DNA from: Eudorina sp. 2006-703-Eu-15
Taxonomy: Eukaryota > Chlorophyta > Chlorophyceae > Chlamydomonadales > Volvocaceae
Direction: 5' to 3'
Assembly: GCA_003117195.1 (NCBI GenBank)
Contig: BDSI01000039.1
Location: 564,001-628,000 of the forward strand
DNA: 64,000 nt
The notes under the pieces are model-generated. The model saw only the letters and a program-made list of their open reading frames with translations. It had not been told where the DNA came from and searched no databases. The translations under genes were made by a program, and so were the position numbers. Of the stretch, positions 11,722 through 24,203 are shown piece by piece. Within the stretch, counting starts at the first letter, position 1, and each line of letters opens with the position of its first letter.

Positions 11722-13953
11722 CGCCATCGCTCGCCTCTGCTGCACGTGACTTTCTGGGCAATGGTGGCGCCTTCTGGCTCACCATGATTGATGTGACCGC
11801 AGTGGTGGACACCCCTCTGGCGCGAATGACACTGCTGAGCTTTACACGACATTTGGGAGCCCCATATCTTCAGCAAACACCCCGCCCAGGATTGCGCACC
11901 CATTCCCCTCCATCCGTGGCGGCGGGCGGAGGCTCCGGGCGAAGCCATGCCAGCCGCTGAAACCTTGAATTTCGGAGCGCCAGTACTACGTCTCCTGGAA
12001 TTCCTTTGCAGGTTCGCCCAATCAACTGCCGAGGGTTGCAAGGGGATGGATGTTGCTAGGGTTTGAACACCGGGCACGCAGCGTCCCTGGCACTGCACCA
12101 GACCGCCCGGCCACACCTCGACAGATTGAGTACCAGACTCGTAATACCTGGCGCTGCTCTCGGAGTGCGCTCCTGCCGCCTGATTATCGCTGGACCCGCG
12201 GGTCGTTGCAGACACCCCTTGAACCGCCCTGCCCAATAATTATGGCAGTGATGCCAGTTTGCAGCAATCCCCAGACATGGGCAAAGCAAGCACCCGAGGC
12301 AAGGGACGGGGCAAGCCACACCAGCGTCCCCGAGGTGTAGGGTGGCCTCACCCACCGGCCCAAGGCTGCCCGACGGGACATGCGAGCAGGTCCTGCCGAG
12401 TCATAGCGGGTGGGGCCCCCACCGCAAACAAAGAGGGCGGCGCAGCTCAGCAACTTTCTCAAGGCAGCCACCCACGAGGGAGCGGCCCAAGGGTACCCAT
12501 TGCCGCCCCAGGAGCGCTCGGGTAGGTCCCATGACAGGGCAGCCACCCACTCAACGCACACAAGAGGGCTCACGCACGGAAGTGTGTCGTGTCGTGCGGA
12601 CCTGCGCCGACCGCCGAGAGAGCACCCGTCCTCCTCCCCCTTGGCCGGGTGGGCTCCAGGGGCGAGCGTGCGGATGCCGGATACGCTGCTCGCTACACGC
12701 CACTGGGGTCCTATGCATGACGGGATCGCGGCGGAAGATGCGGCAACAGTGTCACAGCCGACAGCACGATCAGCACAGAATACACCTGGCTTATTGTTGG
12801 GTAAGCCCTGTCGACCATTGCATTAGGAGCTCTGATGTCGAATGCTGAGGTGACAGTGGATCCCACGGGGCAGCGGCGACACTGCGCGTCCACGAGGCAT
12901 CTGGGCCCTTGCCATCTGGGACTCTGACTGCGGATTACCGGGGGAGCTAGTCCACTCGGGAACCTACGTACGATTGCAGGTCGACCACCATCATCCCGGG
13001 AATTCCCAGAGGAACCCTGCCGCGCCCTTCCAACTCACAACGACCTTTGCTCGCTGTTCGTGCTACCAAGCCTTCAGTGGCGTTCAGCGTATCTGCAGGT
13101 GCTTGCGTCGTTATGCTTCGGCCTGTACACGTCTGAGATCTCTCACTGCAAAATCCCAGTCCGTATGGTGTTATTGCCCCGCTGAGTGCCGGTGCTTGTT
13201 TGGCGGGTGGTTGTTCTTGAGGTGTCGAGGTATTATTCCTAGCGCGCAATTGCGTCGGTAATGTATCGTGCGGCACGGATGGGATACCTCCCTAGCACGT
13301 ACGCTACGTAATGTCTCGCGTACACAGCAGTGCGACCCGCGGACCCCGACATCGAACATCGAATCTTACGGCAGGCGAAGCAAATTTATAGGCAACTGGA
13401 TGTCAAAGATACTGGTTTTAGAGGTGCAGTTCGTTTGCAAAATAACATGTTACAGGTAATTGCTGAGTGTATCTCAAAGCCAAGTCAACATTAGTATATC
13501 AACGCCAATGACGATAAACATTGTGATTCAATACAATCGTAGGCATGCATAAAACGACTATGTCTGTTTTACAATTAGGGAGCGAATAGCCCGGTTCATT
13601 GTCTGCGCGAAGATAATTGTAAGCTCTCGATACCATAAACACAACTTAGTGAGGCGTTTCGGGGCCCAAAGTCCGCAAGCCTAGCGATGCAGGACTGTTG
13701 CAGAGCTTGCAGAGAGAATTCCAGCTTTGACTTCGAGCAGAAAAGAATGTCGTCATCAGCACTTCCAGACCCCACACAAAATCATTCCAACAGTGCCAAT
13801 AAAATCACAGCATTCCTACTCTTCTGCTTGTTGCTGTACGGTTGCATCTCGATCCGAGCTCTCCCGTACAAAATCTTGCCAATATTGGGAAGCCGCTTAC
13901 CAAAGGATACTTTGCGTCCGGCTTGTTCAGGTCACACATTCACGTCGCTCAAA

Positions 13954-15808
13954 ATGATGCTGCTTGCCAAGAACGCCGTGGCTGTGCGCCCCGCCGGCGT
14001 CTCTCGCCGGTCGGTGGTCGTCAAGGCGAGCTCGCGCCCTCTTTGGCTGCCAGGTGAGATAGAAGCTATGAGCCATGTAAGCTATTTATTTTTACCTAAA
14101 ATGAATAGCGCACTATTGGAGAGGGCTACAGGGTCTGCTCATCAGGTCAATCGCTCCTGGTGCAATGGATTTAATTCATGATTTCGGACTGTCTCCGCCA
14201 AGTTGACTATGGAATGTAACGATCAGCGCGCATGGGCAGCTCGTCAAATCTTCTGTCGCGTCCTTTAGACCCTAACGCGCATGTATTTGACGTTCACAGG
14301 CAGCACGCCTCCGGCTCACCTGAAGGGCGAGCTGCCGGGCGACTTTGGGTAAGATATATCAGCACAGCTGTGGCGCTCAGATGATCCGATAACTGAAATC
14401 GTGGTGCCGACTATCTCCGCAGCTTCGACCCGCTCGGCCTGGGCGCCAACCCGGAGTCGCTGAAGTGGTGAGTAGTAGGGGTTTGGTACCCGATCATGGG
14501 TCTTGCAAAGAAGGCTAAAAGTATCTAGTACTGCGGACCTGTAAGGATATCTAATGTTCCTCCCCCTGGCTGACCCCCGCCCAGGTTCCGCGAGTCTGAG
14601 CTGGTGCACTCCCGCTGGGCCATGGCCGCCGTTGCCGGTATCCTGGTTCAGGTGCGCACGTTCTGGCTTAAAATTTTTCATGTCCATGACGACGCGGGGT
14701 ATAAGGTTGTATGGCACAGGTGGCAGACGATTTCACTCATCCGACGTACGGGGTTGCTGGTATGTGGGGTGAGCTCTGGGTGTTGCTTTGGTTCTAACGA
14801 CTCCTTATGTTCCGGACGCTTGCAGGAGATCGTGCGCCCGGACGTGTTCTGGTACACGGCCGGCTCCCAGGTTGAGTCGCCGTTCGGCCCACTGGGTCTG
14901 CTGGCGTTCGAGTTCTTTGCCATGCACTGGGTTGAGGTGCGCCGCTGGCAGGACCTGCGCAAGCCTGGCTCGGTTGACCAGGACCCGATCTTCAGCCAGT
15001 ACAAGCTGCCGCCGCACGAGGTAAGGGCCAGTAGTAAGGGTTTGCATGCGGAGGCATGATCTGTCTTTTGGAGTGATTCGTACGAAAACGCGTGTGGTTT
15101 CTGACGGGTTTCCTATGTTCCTCTACAGCCGGGCTACCCGGGCGGCGTCTTCGCCCCGTTCATCCCGGGCGACCTGGCTGAGCTCAAGGTTAAGGAGATC
15201 AAGAACGGCCGCCTGGCCATGGTAAGTGATGCTGTCAGCGCCTCCTTACGACTGCTTGTGCCTCGGTGCTGATAATGTACGAGTCCTGGCTGTATCGAAA
15301 ACTTGGTGTTTGCCCTGTGTGCTCGCTTGCGATAACTGCATTGCGGTGACTAACTCATCTGATGTGGACGGTTGAATATCGCAGCTTGCCTTCATTGGCT
15401 TCGTGATGGCCGCCCAAGTTACCGGCAAGGTATGAAATGCGTGCGCGCAAAAATAGTAATTGTTTCTTGTGTATGCTAGGGATTTAGTCGCATAGCGGTG
15501 GTCATGTTTGGTACTATGGCTGTTGTTACGGTTGCGTTCACCAGCTTACTGAAAAATGTGTCTCAAAATGTGTCACTGTCCGCATGCTTGCGTTGTTTTG
15601 ACTTCTTTATCTTTAATCCTTGCCGACACAGGGCCCGATTGCGGCGCTCCAGGAGCATCTGGCTGACCCGTGGGGCACCACCATCTTCTCTAAGGCCGCT
15701 GTGGTCCCTGGCCAGGCTGTTGCCCCGCCATGCAAGATCCCGGCGAGCGTGTCGTACAAGGGCATTGAGATCCCGACCCCGTGCTTCCTCCAGGGCCTGT
15801 GGCCATGA
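13954..15808 (+). CDS. Photosystem I chlorophyll a/b-binding protein (LHCA family)
   Basis: Eight exons: 13954-14053, 14300-14348, 14423-14467, 14585-14651, 14826-15020, 15129-15221, 15385-15429 and 15632-15808. All phases join, giving 256 residues. The first ~30 residues (MMLLAKNAVAVRPAGVSRRS) are a typical algal chloroplast transit peptide. Then come the LHC stroma-side GDFGFDPLGLG motif, helix B with ESELVHSRWAMAAVAGIL (Chl-binding Glu/His/Arg), helix C (LLAFEFFAMHWVEVRRW) and helix A (ELKVKEIKNGRLAMLAFIGF), plus a Cys-containing C-terminal extension ending in LQGLWP. Known role: binds Chl a/b and carotenoids in the LHCI belt around PSI in the thylakoid. The length matches ~257-aa LHCA2/LHCA5-type proteins, but I cannot assign the paralogue. 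The first of two ATGs at 13954 is chosen because it opens the transit peptide. Confidence 0.95.
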
Positions 15809-16644
15809 GCGTGCAATGTCCACATCCGAAAGGATGTTTTTTCCAATGAGTGTACACTACCTGGTGTGTTTCGTGCCGCTGAGGCTTCTCGGAGCGTGTG
15901 ACCGTCGGGGATGGCGAACAAGAGTTCGTGATTTTCCTTGAGAAGAAAACCTATCCACCGCATGATCGTAGATCATGTGGCCGTGGGCGATGCAAGGCAT
16001 GATGTGTCGCTCCCCCCATCGGTTCTGTTATGTAATGAACATATCTGCCTGTAAGGTTGCCTAATATGAAGTTGTTGGATTAATCTCTCTGAATATGAAT
16101 TCCAGTACAGTAGTCAGGGACAAAGTCCAGTAAGTACTATCAGTGAAGTTTGCTATGGTGTTACAACATCAAGGCAACGGGTCACTGTACGGGCAGGTTT
16201 GGTGGTGGCTCGCGTTGACCTCCAAGACTACGGGCCACCGCCGGTACCAATAGGGGGGCCTTGGAGGCTAACGCCGTCCCCCTGAGCGGGCTTATTAATT
16301 CCTTGGTAGTGTGGTACCCTCAATAACAAACTCATCCATCCTCAAAGTCGTTCAGGAGGTCTGTTAAAGTCGATTGTAGCTTCCGCACTCACTCGGTGCT
16401 CCTCAAACGGATCATTGATAGGTTCCTAACGTGCCCGAAGCAATGGCTACAAACACCGTGTGTTTCATGGCCAGCAATTACGGAGGTCGTATAGGCGTCG
16501 CCGTTGCAGCACGCGCAATCGCGTCAGTACGGATGAGACACAATCTGCCCCTGCTACAACGTCACTCGTGCTCAATTAGTAAAAAGAATCCACCCAGCAC
16601 CGTCATGTCTACCTTCCTGCAGCCCGCATGCTATCAGCAACGCG
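15809..16644. other. Convergent 3' UTR region of LHCA and the MUN-like gene
   Basis: It holds the LHCA 3' UTR, with TGTAA at 16031 and 16050, and the minus-strand 3' UTR of the following gene, with TGTAA (TTACA on the plus strand) at 16161-16165. No other coding signal is seen. Confidence 0.6.
16031..16054 (+). terminator. Poly(A) signals TGTAA (two) for LHCA
   Basis: TGTAA at 16031-16035 and again at 16050-16054, about 220-240 bp after the LHCA stop. TGTAA is the usual volvocine polyadenylation signal. Confidence 0.7.
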
Positions 16645-19600
16645 CTAAATCGGATTGAGCGTGATGTTCACCACGGCGCTGTTCTGCGCCAGCAGCTTCT
16701 GCGCCTTGTCGACGTGAATCGGCAGATCCAGGTCACGTTCACCGATGCAGTGCTCCATCCACTCAGCCAGCCGCCCACGGAACGATTCGCATAACTGCGT
16801 GAGCGCAATGTTTGCGTGCTGGCGCAGCCGCCATGCGCCTTTATTGTCATTGCCCTCCTGCGATTCGGCGCATACAGGACCAGCATGTCATTCACTGGTG
16901 AGCAAGGGACCTTGCATGGGACCATCCTTCATCGGTGATGTTTCCAGCATGTAACACGCCCTTCACCATGGCCGAAGTGCTGCCGCCACTCAGTGCACTC
17001 GTTACCGTGCATTCACATTTCTAGTTTAATACGGAGTAAGTGCGTACCTGTAGGAAGTGTACGAACTCAAAAAGATCCTTGCCCATGCAATCCCACAGGG
17101 CGCGGCCAGTTGCAACGAAGACCCGCGGGTCGAGGGCCCCCCGGAGAGCCTGCCAGGCCATTCAGAGGGTCAGGAGTACCAGTTAATTATGTCACCATTA
17201 TGCGTAGCCAGCTGTGTGCAACGCTGCCACATCGCATTAGGTGATTCTATTCGAGCATGAGATCCAGCACAATTGAAACCGTTACTACGGTAATGGTGCG
17301 CAGGTTCACACCTGAAGAGCGTCCTCGCAAGCCGTCAGGATAGGCCGCATGAAAGACTCCACAAATTCACGCTGCTGCGTCATTGTTGAGACCGCCTGAT
17401 AGGCGGGGTGCGCGTCGCTCGGCGGCTTAGGCTGGTTGAGTGCCACCTTGATGTTCGTCGCGGGTGTTGCCCGAATGTGGTTCGCCATACGGTTGGCACA
17501 AGAGGCGACTCCCTCAGCGTAGTCTGTGCGCAACTCCTTAACGACCTGCATTGCGTAATGCATTACCAGTTCGTCAACACCGACGTGCATGGCAAGCGCT
17601 AAAATAGTTCCCAGTGCATGAACTGCACGGATGTCCACCCTGAGGCTTCACCCCTACACCTGATCCAAAATCCACCGCTCTCGCTCACCATGGCGAACTG
17701 CGCCCCGATGTGAGGTGCAAGTTCGTCGTTGTACTCGACGCCCTGTGTGTTGCTGTGTGGTGCCCCCGGGGGCGGGACGGCACTGCCGCCGCACCATTTC
17801 GAAATGATGTCCTCAATTGACGGCACCATGACCATCAGTACCTGCAGCGCCGTACGCAACAATGAAAGCCACATCGCCTTATCAGTGGCTTCCATGCATG
17901 CGGATGCGTGATATATAAACGAACTGCACAACTACCCATGCGGCCCGCAGACCCAAAGGCATTCACTTACCTTCAGCGAGTTTAGCAACACCGCCTCCTT
18001 GAGCAGCACTGCGTTGCGTGCACCCGGTGCGGGGATGCCGGGGTTCTGGTGGTGCGCCCCCAACGGCCCGCCCAGATTGCTGTGATGTCGGCCCGACATG
18101 CCAGGGCTTCCGGTGCCATACGGCACACCGGACATGCCTCGTGCGTGCATGGGACCGGCTTGTGCTGCCCCTGGTGTGGGCCCCGACGGTGCGCGCCTGT
18201 GCCCGCCGTGGAGGGGGGCCGGTGAACTGCCTGCAAACATGAACAACACGAATAGTAAGAGCCCGAAGTCGGTTTGGAGGATTCAACGGCTGGCTGTCTC
18301 CTGTGCGACCAGGCGCATGCCAACACGTTGCATCAGAGGGATGGCGGTTTTCAGGCCATGATGGCCAGGACGCACCCGGTTGCTGCAGCACGGCAGTGTT
18401 GCTGGCCCCCGCGCAGATCCGGTTGAGCGACCCTTGCACGGTGCGCAGGACGTCACAGAGAGCCGCCTCGAGGTGCGGCCCGAACAGGGGCCAGTTTTTG
18501 ATGACACGCTCGTACAGAGTCAGCTCCGCCCATGTGCGGTCCAACATGTCGCGCACCTGCGGATGGCGTGCAAGGTGCCGGTTTGTCTTACATGAACCAT
18601 ACTTGGCAGCAACGACCGCGTGAATACATATGTACGCGGGGGGTCGTCTAATGGGAATGACACTGGCATTCTGTCCAGAGATCGGCGGTTCGAATCCCCG
18701 TCCCCTCACCGCCGTGTGATTAGGCGGGTCTGGCGCGGTTTCCAGGAGAGGCAATCCTGGCGCGCTGGTAACCTGGTGTAGTGGCCGGTATGGCTGCGTG
18801 ACCCCCCCGCGGGTGATGGAGGATGGGTGCGCAGTCCTTGGTAGGGGTTGATGAGACGAGGCACCTACGAGCTATCTGGGCCCGTTGGAACACCCGGTCG
18901 GGATACGGGTCCACCTTGTAACGGTTACATTACATATGTACGCGGCGCGAACTATACCGATGTTATCAAGCGTGGAATCCTGGTAGGTTGATGATAAGAT
19001 CGCGCGAGTGAGAAAACTAGCTGGGGCAGCTACACCCACCAGTGGCGCCACAGCGCCCTCGATGCCTTCAATCATGCCCGGCATTTTGGCCACGTCCACG
19101 CGCGCCAGGTGCGCCGCGGAGAGCTTCGCCTCCGCCTCAAGCTTGCCGCAGTAGCTGCACAGGGCTTTCCGGCTACTGTCGATCCACGACAGCACGTGCA
19201 CCCGCCACAGCTCCATCGCGTCAAGGTGGCCGGGATGCTGCCGCGGCATGTACATCTGCGTGTACTGTGTGCAACTCAGGAGCAAGCAGCGCAGCGGGCA
19301 TATGGGAGTGTTGACGGGAGGCGTATTTCAGGAGGAAAACATGTTCGGCGGCATGCAATTGGTATCGGTTAGAATGGGCTCCAGACCCTCGGATCACAGG
19401 GGCGGATCACTGACCTTAGGAAAACGTGACAGACCTCCCCAGCCCTGAAACACGGTCCACCCAGACAGCAGAGGATAGCAATCCCAAGCCAAAGCGACAC
19501 TTCAGCCGCGCAGGGTATGTGTCATGGTGTGGTGGCGTCCATCAGAGCATAGCAAGACAACGCTGTCGTCTTGGACCTCCTCACCTGCAGGTACCGCTGC

Positions 19601-22600
19601 AAGCTCGCGGTGGCAACCAGCAAGTCGACTGCCGCCACCGACGGGACAAGCGGCGGGCACTTGCTCAGCATGTTGCGAAGGATTTCCACGAAGTTCGCCA
19701 TGTACTCCTCGGCCGTAATGCGCGGAAGGTTCAACGCGCTTGGCAGCAGGTCCGGTTGCTTCTGCGTAATCAGAAAGGTGATGCTTAGGGCCTGTACGCA
19801 AGCGCGCTCCCCCTGCAGGCTCGTGCGCACGGATGGAGGTGTCAAGCTGAGCAACTATCCTACCTGGAGGAACATGTCGAACTCCAAGTCGCTGCGGATC
19901 GCCATGCCCATCTTTTCGGCCATCTTGTAGTATGAGTCGTGCATGTTGACCTTCTCGCCTAACTTGGGGTCCCCCGGCGAGCGCCTGGGTAGGTCAGGTT
20001 GCATGGAAAAGCGGCCGAGCCATTCACATCATATCGCGGTCAGGCGGTTAAAGGTCCTGGGTTCGAGTCCCAGGGTGACCCCCGACATTGTTCGGGAGCA
20101 TGAGATTATGGCTAGCTGCTATGATGTGGAGTTGAGATCACAGTTGATGGATTGAGATTCGCACGATAGATCGGTGGCGATTGCTGAACCCTCTGTCTCT
20201 ACGGATGTGCGGGTGAATGGATGAGGTGGGATCCTTAGTTGGCAGGATCAACCGCCTTGGACCCTCGGTTCGTATGGCGTAGGGTCGGTGTGATGATGGT
20301 TGAAGGTGTCCTACAGCCTCATATACAACCGCGACATAAACCCTTAGACAGGGCCCGGAAGCCTATCCACACTGTAACGGTAGTACGGTACTACTACTAC
20401 AAAGTAATGCAACTACGTGACACCAGAACGCTTTTTAGGCGCACGCGGCTTGGCTGCACGTACTCACATGTGCGGCGCATGGCCTCGTGGCAGGTCCCGG
20501 ATCTGGTCGTAACCGCAGTTGCACTCGAGGAAATGCCACCGCTTCTTTGCAGCGATGCGGAAGCGTGTATTCAGCCAATCCTGGTCGGTCGGCAGGAAGA
20601 CGTCCTTCATCACCCGGAACAGGCGGAAGCTCGCCTACGCAGCATAACCCAGGTTTGGAACAGCAAGGGGCTCAGATTAAGCATCAGATGCTAAAGGTAG
20701 ATTCACCCGCGCTCCCTGACGGACCACATGTGCTCGGCGCATGTCATGCATGGAGGTAGGTGCCGCGACATACGCCGGTCTTGGCGCTTTGTATCTGAAT
20801 ATGCGAGCTCTTTGCGCGATCCTGCCACCAGGCAACCCGCAACGCACCATCAGCACCGTGGGCCGCCAAGAAGGCGCTGCACCCGGCAGCTCAGCACCCG
20901 TCACCTCCCGCTGCTGATCGTCGCCAAGCGCGTAGTAGTTTTCGAACGCCACCTCCAGCAGCATTTCCACAGCTTTCTTCACGCCCTCCAGCAGCGTCAG
21001 CTCGTGGGTGGTAAGGCCGCGCAACGCGCACTGCTCCAGCAACGGCCGCAGTTCGGACGTGATGACGTCCAAGCACATCGTGCTGATGGTCGCCACCCCG
21101 GGCTTGAGGACCCACCTGCCAAGCAGCAAACATTTCACCTGGTTTGTAATTACTTGTAGGATTTATGAGTGAAAGAAAATTACGGGTTCCTCGACTGGCG
21201 ATTCGAGAGTACGGCGGTGCCGTACGGTTGCGATTGAATGCTAATTGCGGAGGGCGCGACGGGAAGAGCAATTCCGCGGTCTTGCATAGCCAGTACGGAC
21301 AGTTCTCACTGCACAATCTGCCAATCACAGTTTCTAACGGTAGATGGTCAGCAGGTAACCAAAACATGCGAACATGTACCTCATTCCATCTCAGTATCCT
21401 CTCAGTACTCATAAAACATTAATGCTCTCAGTACTAATAAAACACTAATGCGATGCATGAAGCGCAAATGCCAGACCAACATCCCGTGGCTAAACCTGTG
21501 CACTGAACCCCACGTTCCCAACGCGTCACACCCACCGCAGATGGGCCAGGATGCAGTAGAACGACCGCACTCCGAAGTACGCGGCGAAGTTGCCCAGGAG
21601 CCATTCCCACGGGCCCTCCACCAGGAGCTTCTGTCTTCCACAGCCGGTTGCCTCGAGGGCGGCCGCCATCGCAACATCGTACGCCAGGCAAGCGTTGGTG
21701 CGCAACGTGTTTTTGTTGACCGTCTCGACGCTGGCCCCGTCGGAGGCCACCTGCGCCATCTCATACCTTGCTACGTCCTTCCGCACGCGCGTTACGACCA
21801 GAGTGACGAAGGCCACCTTGCCCTGGTACTCGCCAGCGCCCCGGACCTGGGGCGGGTGCGCAAGAGCAAGGACCTTTGAGCACCTTCACGTATGACATGA
21901 CCTGTCCGACATCACCTCAAACTGGGGCATACCCCTTCCTTAAGCAGCAACACCAGGCTCCATCTAAAACACGACAAGGCCCAAGAGCGTACCTGCACTT
22001 CCACAGAAGCGCCCGCGCTGCTGCTGGCGGCATGGGCCTCATCGACTGGCTCACGCTGCAGTGCGGCCATCCGCAGGAGCTCACGATAGGCGACACTCCC
22101 CGTGGCGACCGGTCCACCTGGTCCCTCCACAAGGATGTCAACGCGCTGTGGCGGCTGAATGGCCGGCTGCGCACCTTGCGGTGGAGTGCTTTCCATGGGC
22201 AGGACCATCGCCTGCGCAAACGTTCGCCGCCCACCCATTTCCATGTCAAAGAACAGAACCAGTCGCAACACGACCACGGTTAACGCACAGTTGACAGGCA
22301 ACGCCCGTACCTGGCCCTGGTCAAGCGCGCCTCCGTGGCTGTCGAGGGCGTACGAGACCGTATCGCAGCTATCATCGCTGGGGGCTAGGTGGACATGTAT
22401 GCCCACGAAACTCGGGAGCGACATTTGCGTGCGTGTTCGGCAGCACAGCTTCTGCAACACGGTCGCGGTTGGTAGGCTGAGCCGTTGGCACCTGCATCCA
22501 TGGCAAGACGAGCGAGCTATATCCTTGGCTATGGCTGTTCCCCAGGAACGGGGTGGTTCACTGGTAGAGGGGGTGCGGATTGTGCTTCGGTGCGCTTGTG

Positions 22601-24203
22601 GAGCCTGTCCGGTGCGCCACGGTGGCGCGGATCCGTTCATCCAGTGTGCGGTTAGGAGGCTGGGGCTGTTCCCGATGACCCGCGGGGCCCACTGCAACAT
22701 CGTGTTTAATAATAATTAGCAAGAGCATCACCCCGCAGAGCCATATCCCTGTGGTTCGATGGCGCTTCCGGCGTGGCCGCCATGCTCGAAAAGGCACCCA
22801 CCGTACGCGCATGTGGCAGGTCGCCGTTGCCTTGGCGTAGGCGACCGTGTTCAGGCGTTTCTCCGGAGGTTCCAAGTCATCCCAGCAGATGTCATTGATG
22901 CACCCCTCGACGCCGCCGGGGGCGGGGGTTGTGGTCGATAGCTGCAAACAGGATGAAGGGGCAAAAAATGTCTTTCAAAATTCACACAACACGCAGACCC
23001 GTCAACCTAAGCGCGCAAAGGCTGCAGGCTTGCGAGTCTTCCACCTTTCATGAACATGAAGACAGCTTACAGCAACCGTGTAGCACACATCAAGTCACCT
23101 GGCTTAAGAGCAGTCCATCAATCCCGAGGCCTTTTCGGAGCGCCGAGAACGCCCCCGCAACGAAGTACCGCGCGTCTGCCTTGCTGTCGCCGTCGAGCTC
23201 AGACATGCAAACCTGTTGAGGAACACCACGCACTCTGATTACGAAACAGCGACCACGATGGCAACGACATAAAACAAATGCACCCCCACGTGGTCTACTC
23301 ATTCGCGGATTACCCCGTTGCCATGCACACTACCCCGGGATCATCGCCGTGGCTGCAGAGTCTGGACGAACAGTGTACTTCCGCAAACCTTACCTGTAGG
23401 CACCCCTCGTAAGCGATGTACTTGGTCCAAGCCTCGGTCCTCCGCATGTGCACAACCTTTCCTTGTACCATGCCGCTTAAGCTCCCGTGCGGCTGCGGTT
23501 GCTTCCCGAAGTACGCCTTGCTGTTGGGGGACTGATGGCGAGAGTGCAGGCCGTGCACAGGTGCATACCCCGGGTCCACTGCCTCCGGCCCAGGTGAGTG
23601 GGACTGGGGCCGGATTGGAGAGGCAAACGGCACCGCGTCCTCTTCCGGATGTGCGATGCGTGGGCTGTATGCTGGCTGGGATGGTATAGCGGGGTATATG
23701 CGGGCTGCAGGAGAGCCAACAGCCTGCACGGTTACGGACGCGTCGGCGTACGCTTGAGGCGGTCCCGCTGGTGCCGTAGGAGGCTTATTCACATGAAGCG
23801 CTGCCGGAGAGGCCTGCTCCTGATGGAAAGTCAAGGAGTACTGCGCCGATGGGAGCGAGCGCTCCACGGGCTGTGTTCGTTCGACCGGCGTACCGGGCAT
23901 GCTTGCCGCGGCGGTCAGGTTGACCGACGGCTGACGATGTTCCCCACCATCCTGCACTTCGCTGGCTTGGAAAGGCGGGAAGGAGCTCCGCAATGATGCT
24001 GATGTCCTCAGTGATGGACTACGATCTCCGTCGTCGGCTGATGCGCGAACACTGTCGACGTCCAGCTGTCGATTTCCTGCCAAGAATGAACCCCAACCGA
24101 ACGCCCCATACAAGCCAGGTGCGCTCGCCTGGATACTGTATTGTGTAAGAGGTGGCAAACTTGCTTCAATTGACTGCCGAAACTCGTCAGCGGAATTATT
24201 CAT
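16645..24203 (-). CDS. UNC-13 homologue-like protein (plant MUN/DUF810 type)
   Basis: Exons (minus strand): 24203-23394, 23212-23099, 22941-22807, a poorly defined exon ending at 22311, 22211-21993, 21846-21536, 21115-20905, 20634-20468, 19984-19864, 19761-19585, 19255-19040, 18556-18376, 18230-17971, 17841-17689, 17545-17447, 17395-17312, 17149-17048 and 16857-16645 (TAG). All but the fourth join in phase. The N-terminal ~250 residues are disordered and Pro/Ser-rich; the rest is alpha-helical. Resemblance to plant UNC-13 homologues is by eye and clearest at the C-terminus: ALWDCMGKDLFEFVHFLQ, then an acidic-basic helix and GERDLDLPIHVDKAQKLL. MHD1-like helices are seen around MELWRVHVLSWIDSS. 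Known for the family: tethering or priming of vesicles for exocytosis. Two SINEs sit in introns. Exon 4 is uncertain, because two reading frames look equally codable there. Confidence 0.6.
18640..18930 (+). mobile_element. tRNA-derived SINE with perfect 15-bp target site duplications (copy 1)
   Basis: A Pol III B-box-like GGTTCGAATCC lies at 18687-18697 near the left end, and the right end carries the near-palindromic tail TGTAACGGTTACA. The element is bracketed by identical 15-bp TACATATGTACGCGG copies at 18625-18639 and 18931-18945, as expected for LINE-assisted retroposition. It lies in an intron (18557-19039) of the MUN-like gene, opposite to its transcription. Copies of the same family are at 59591-59877 and, as a tail fragment, at 25428-25465. 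Confidence 0.85.
20035..20400 (+). mobile_element. Second tRNA-derived SINE family member
   Basis: The head has a perfect tRNA T-arm: 5-bp stem CTGGG/CCCAG around loop TTCGAGT at 20057-20073. The 3' part contains TGTAACGGT (20373-20381), the same tail core as the copy at 18640, but the body differs. It lies in intron 19985-20467 of the MUN-like gene. No target duplication was found, so both ends are approximate. A truncated tRNA pseudogene is the alternative for the head alone. Confidence 0.65.

Larger units (their letters stand above)
10936..13953. other. Gene-poor stretch and LHCA promoter region
   Basis: Divergent between the minus-strand gene starting at 10935 and LHCA starting at 13954. 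The longest open frames (172 aa on the minus strand at 11718-12236, 168 aa on the plus strand at 12342-12848) are Arg/Cys-rich, lack a recognisable motif and look like chance frames. The segment holds two short repeat structures at 11584-11721. From about 13260 to 13850 it is AT-richer than its surroundings, which suits the LHCA promoter and 5' UTR. No TATA box can be assigned with confidence. Confidence 0.5.

Noticed and set aside
12342..12848. 168-aa plus-strand frame upstream of LHCA
   Set aside because: Arg/Cys/Pro-rich with no motif, and two other frames on both strands are equally open, as expected by chance.
18640..18720. Possible functional tRNA gene
   Set aside because: There is a good B box, but no complete cloverleaf; the segment is the head of a SINE with target duplications.
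20040..20090. Possible tRNA gene with a perfect T-arm
   Set aside because: I could not fold matching acceptor, D and anticodon arms, and SINE-like sequence with the common tail continues downstream.
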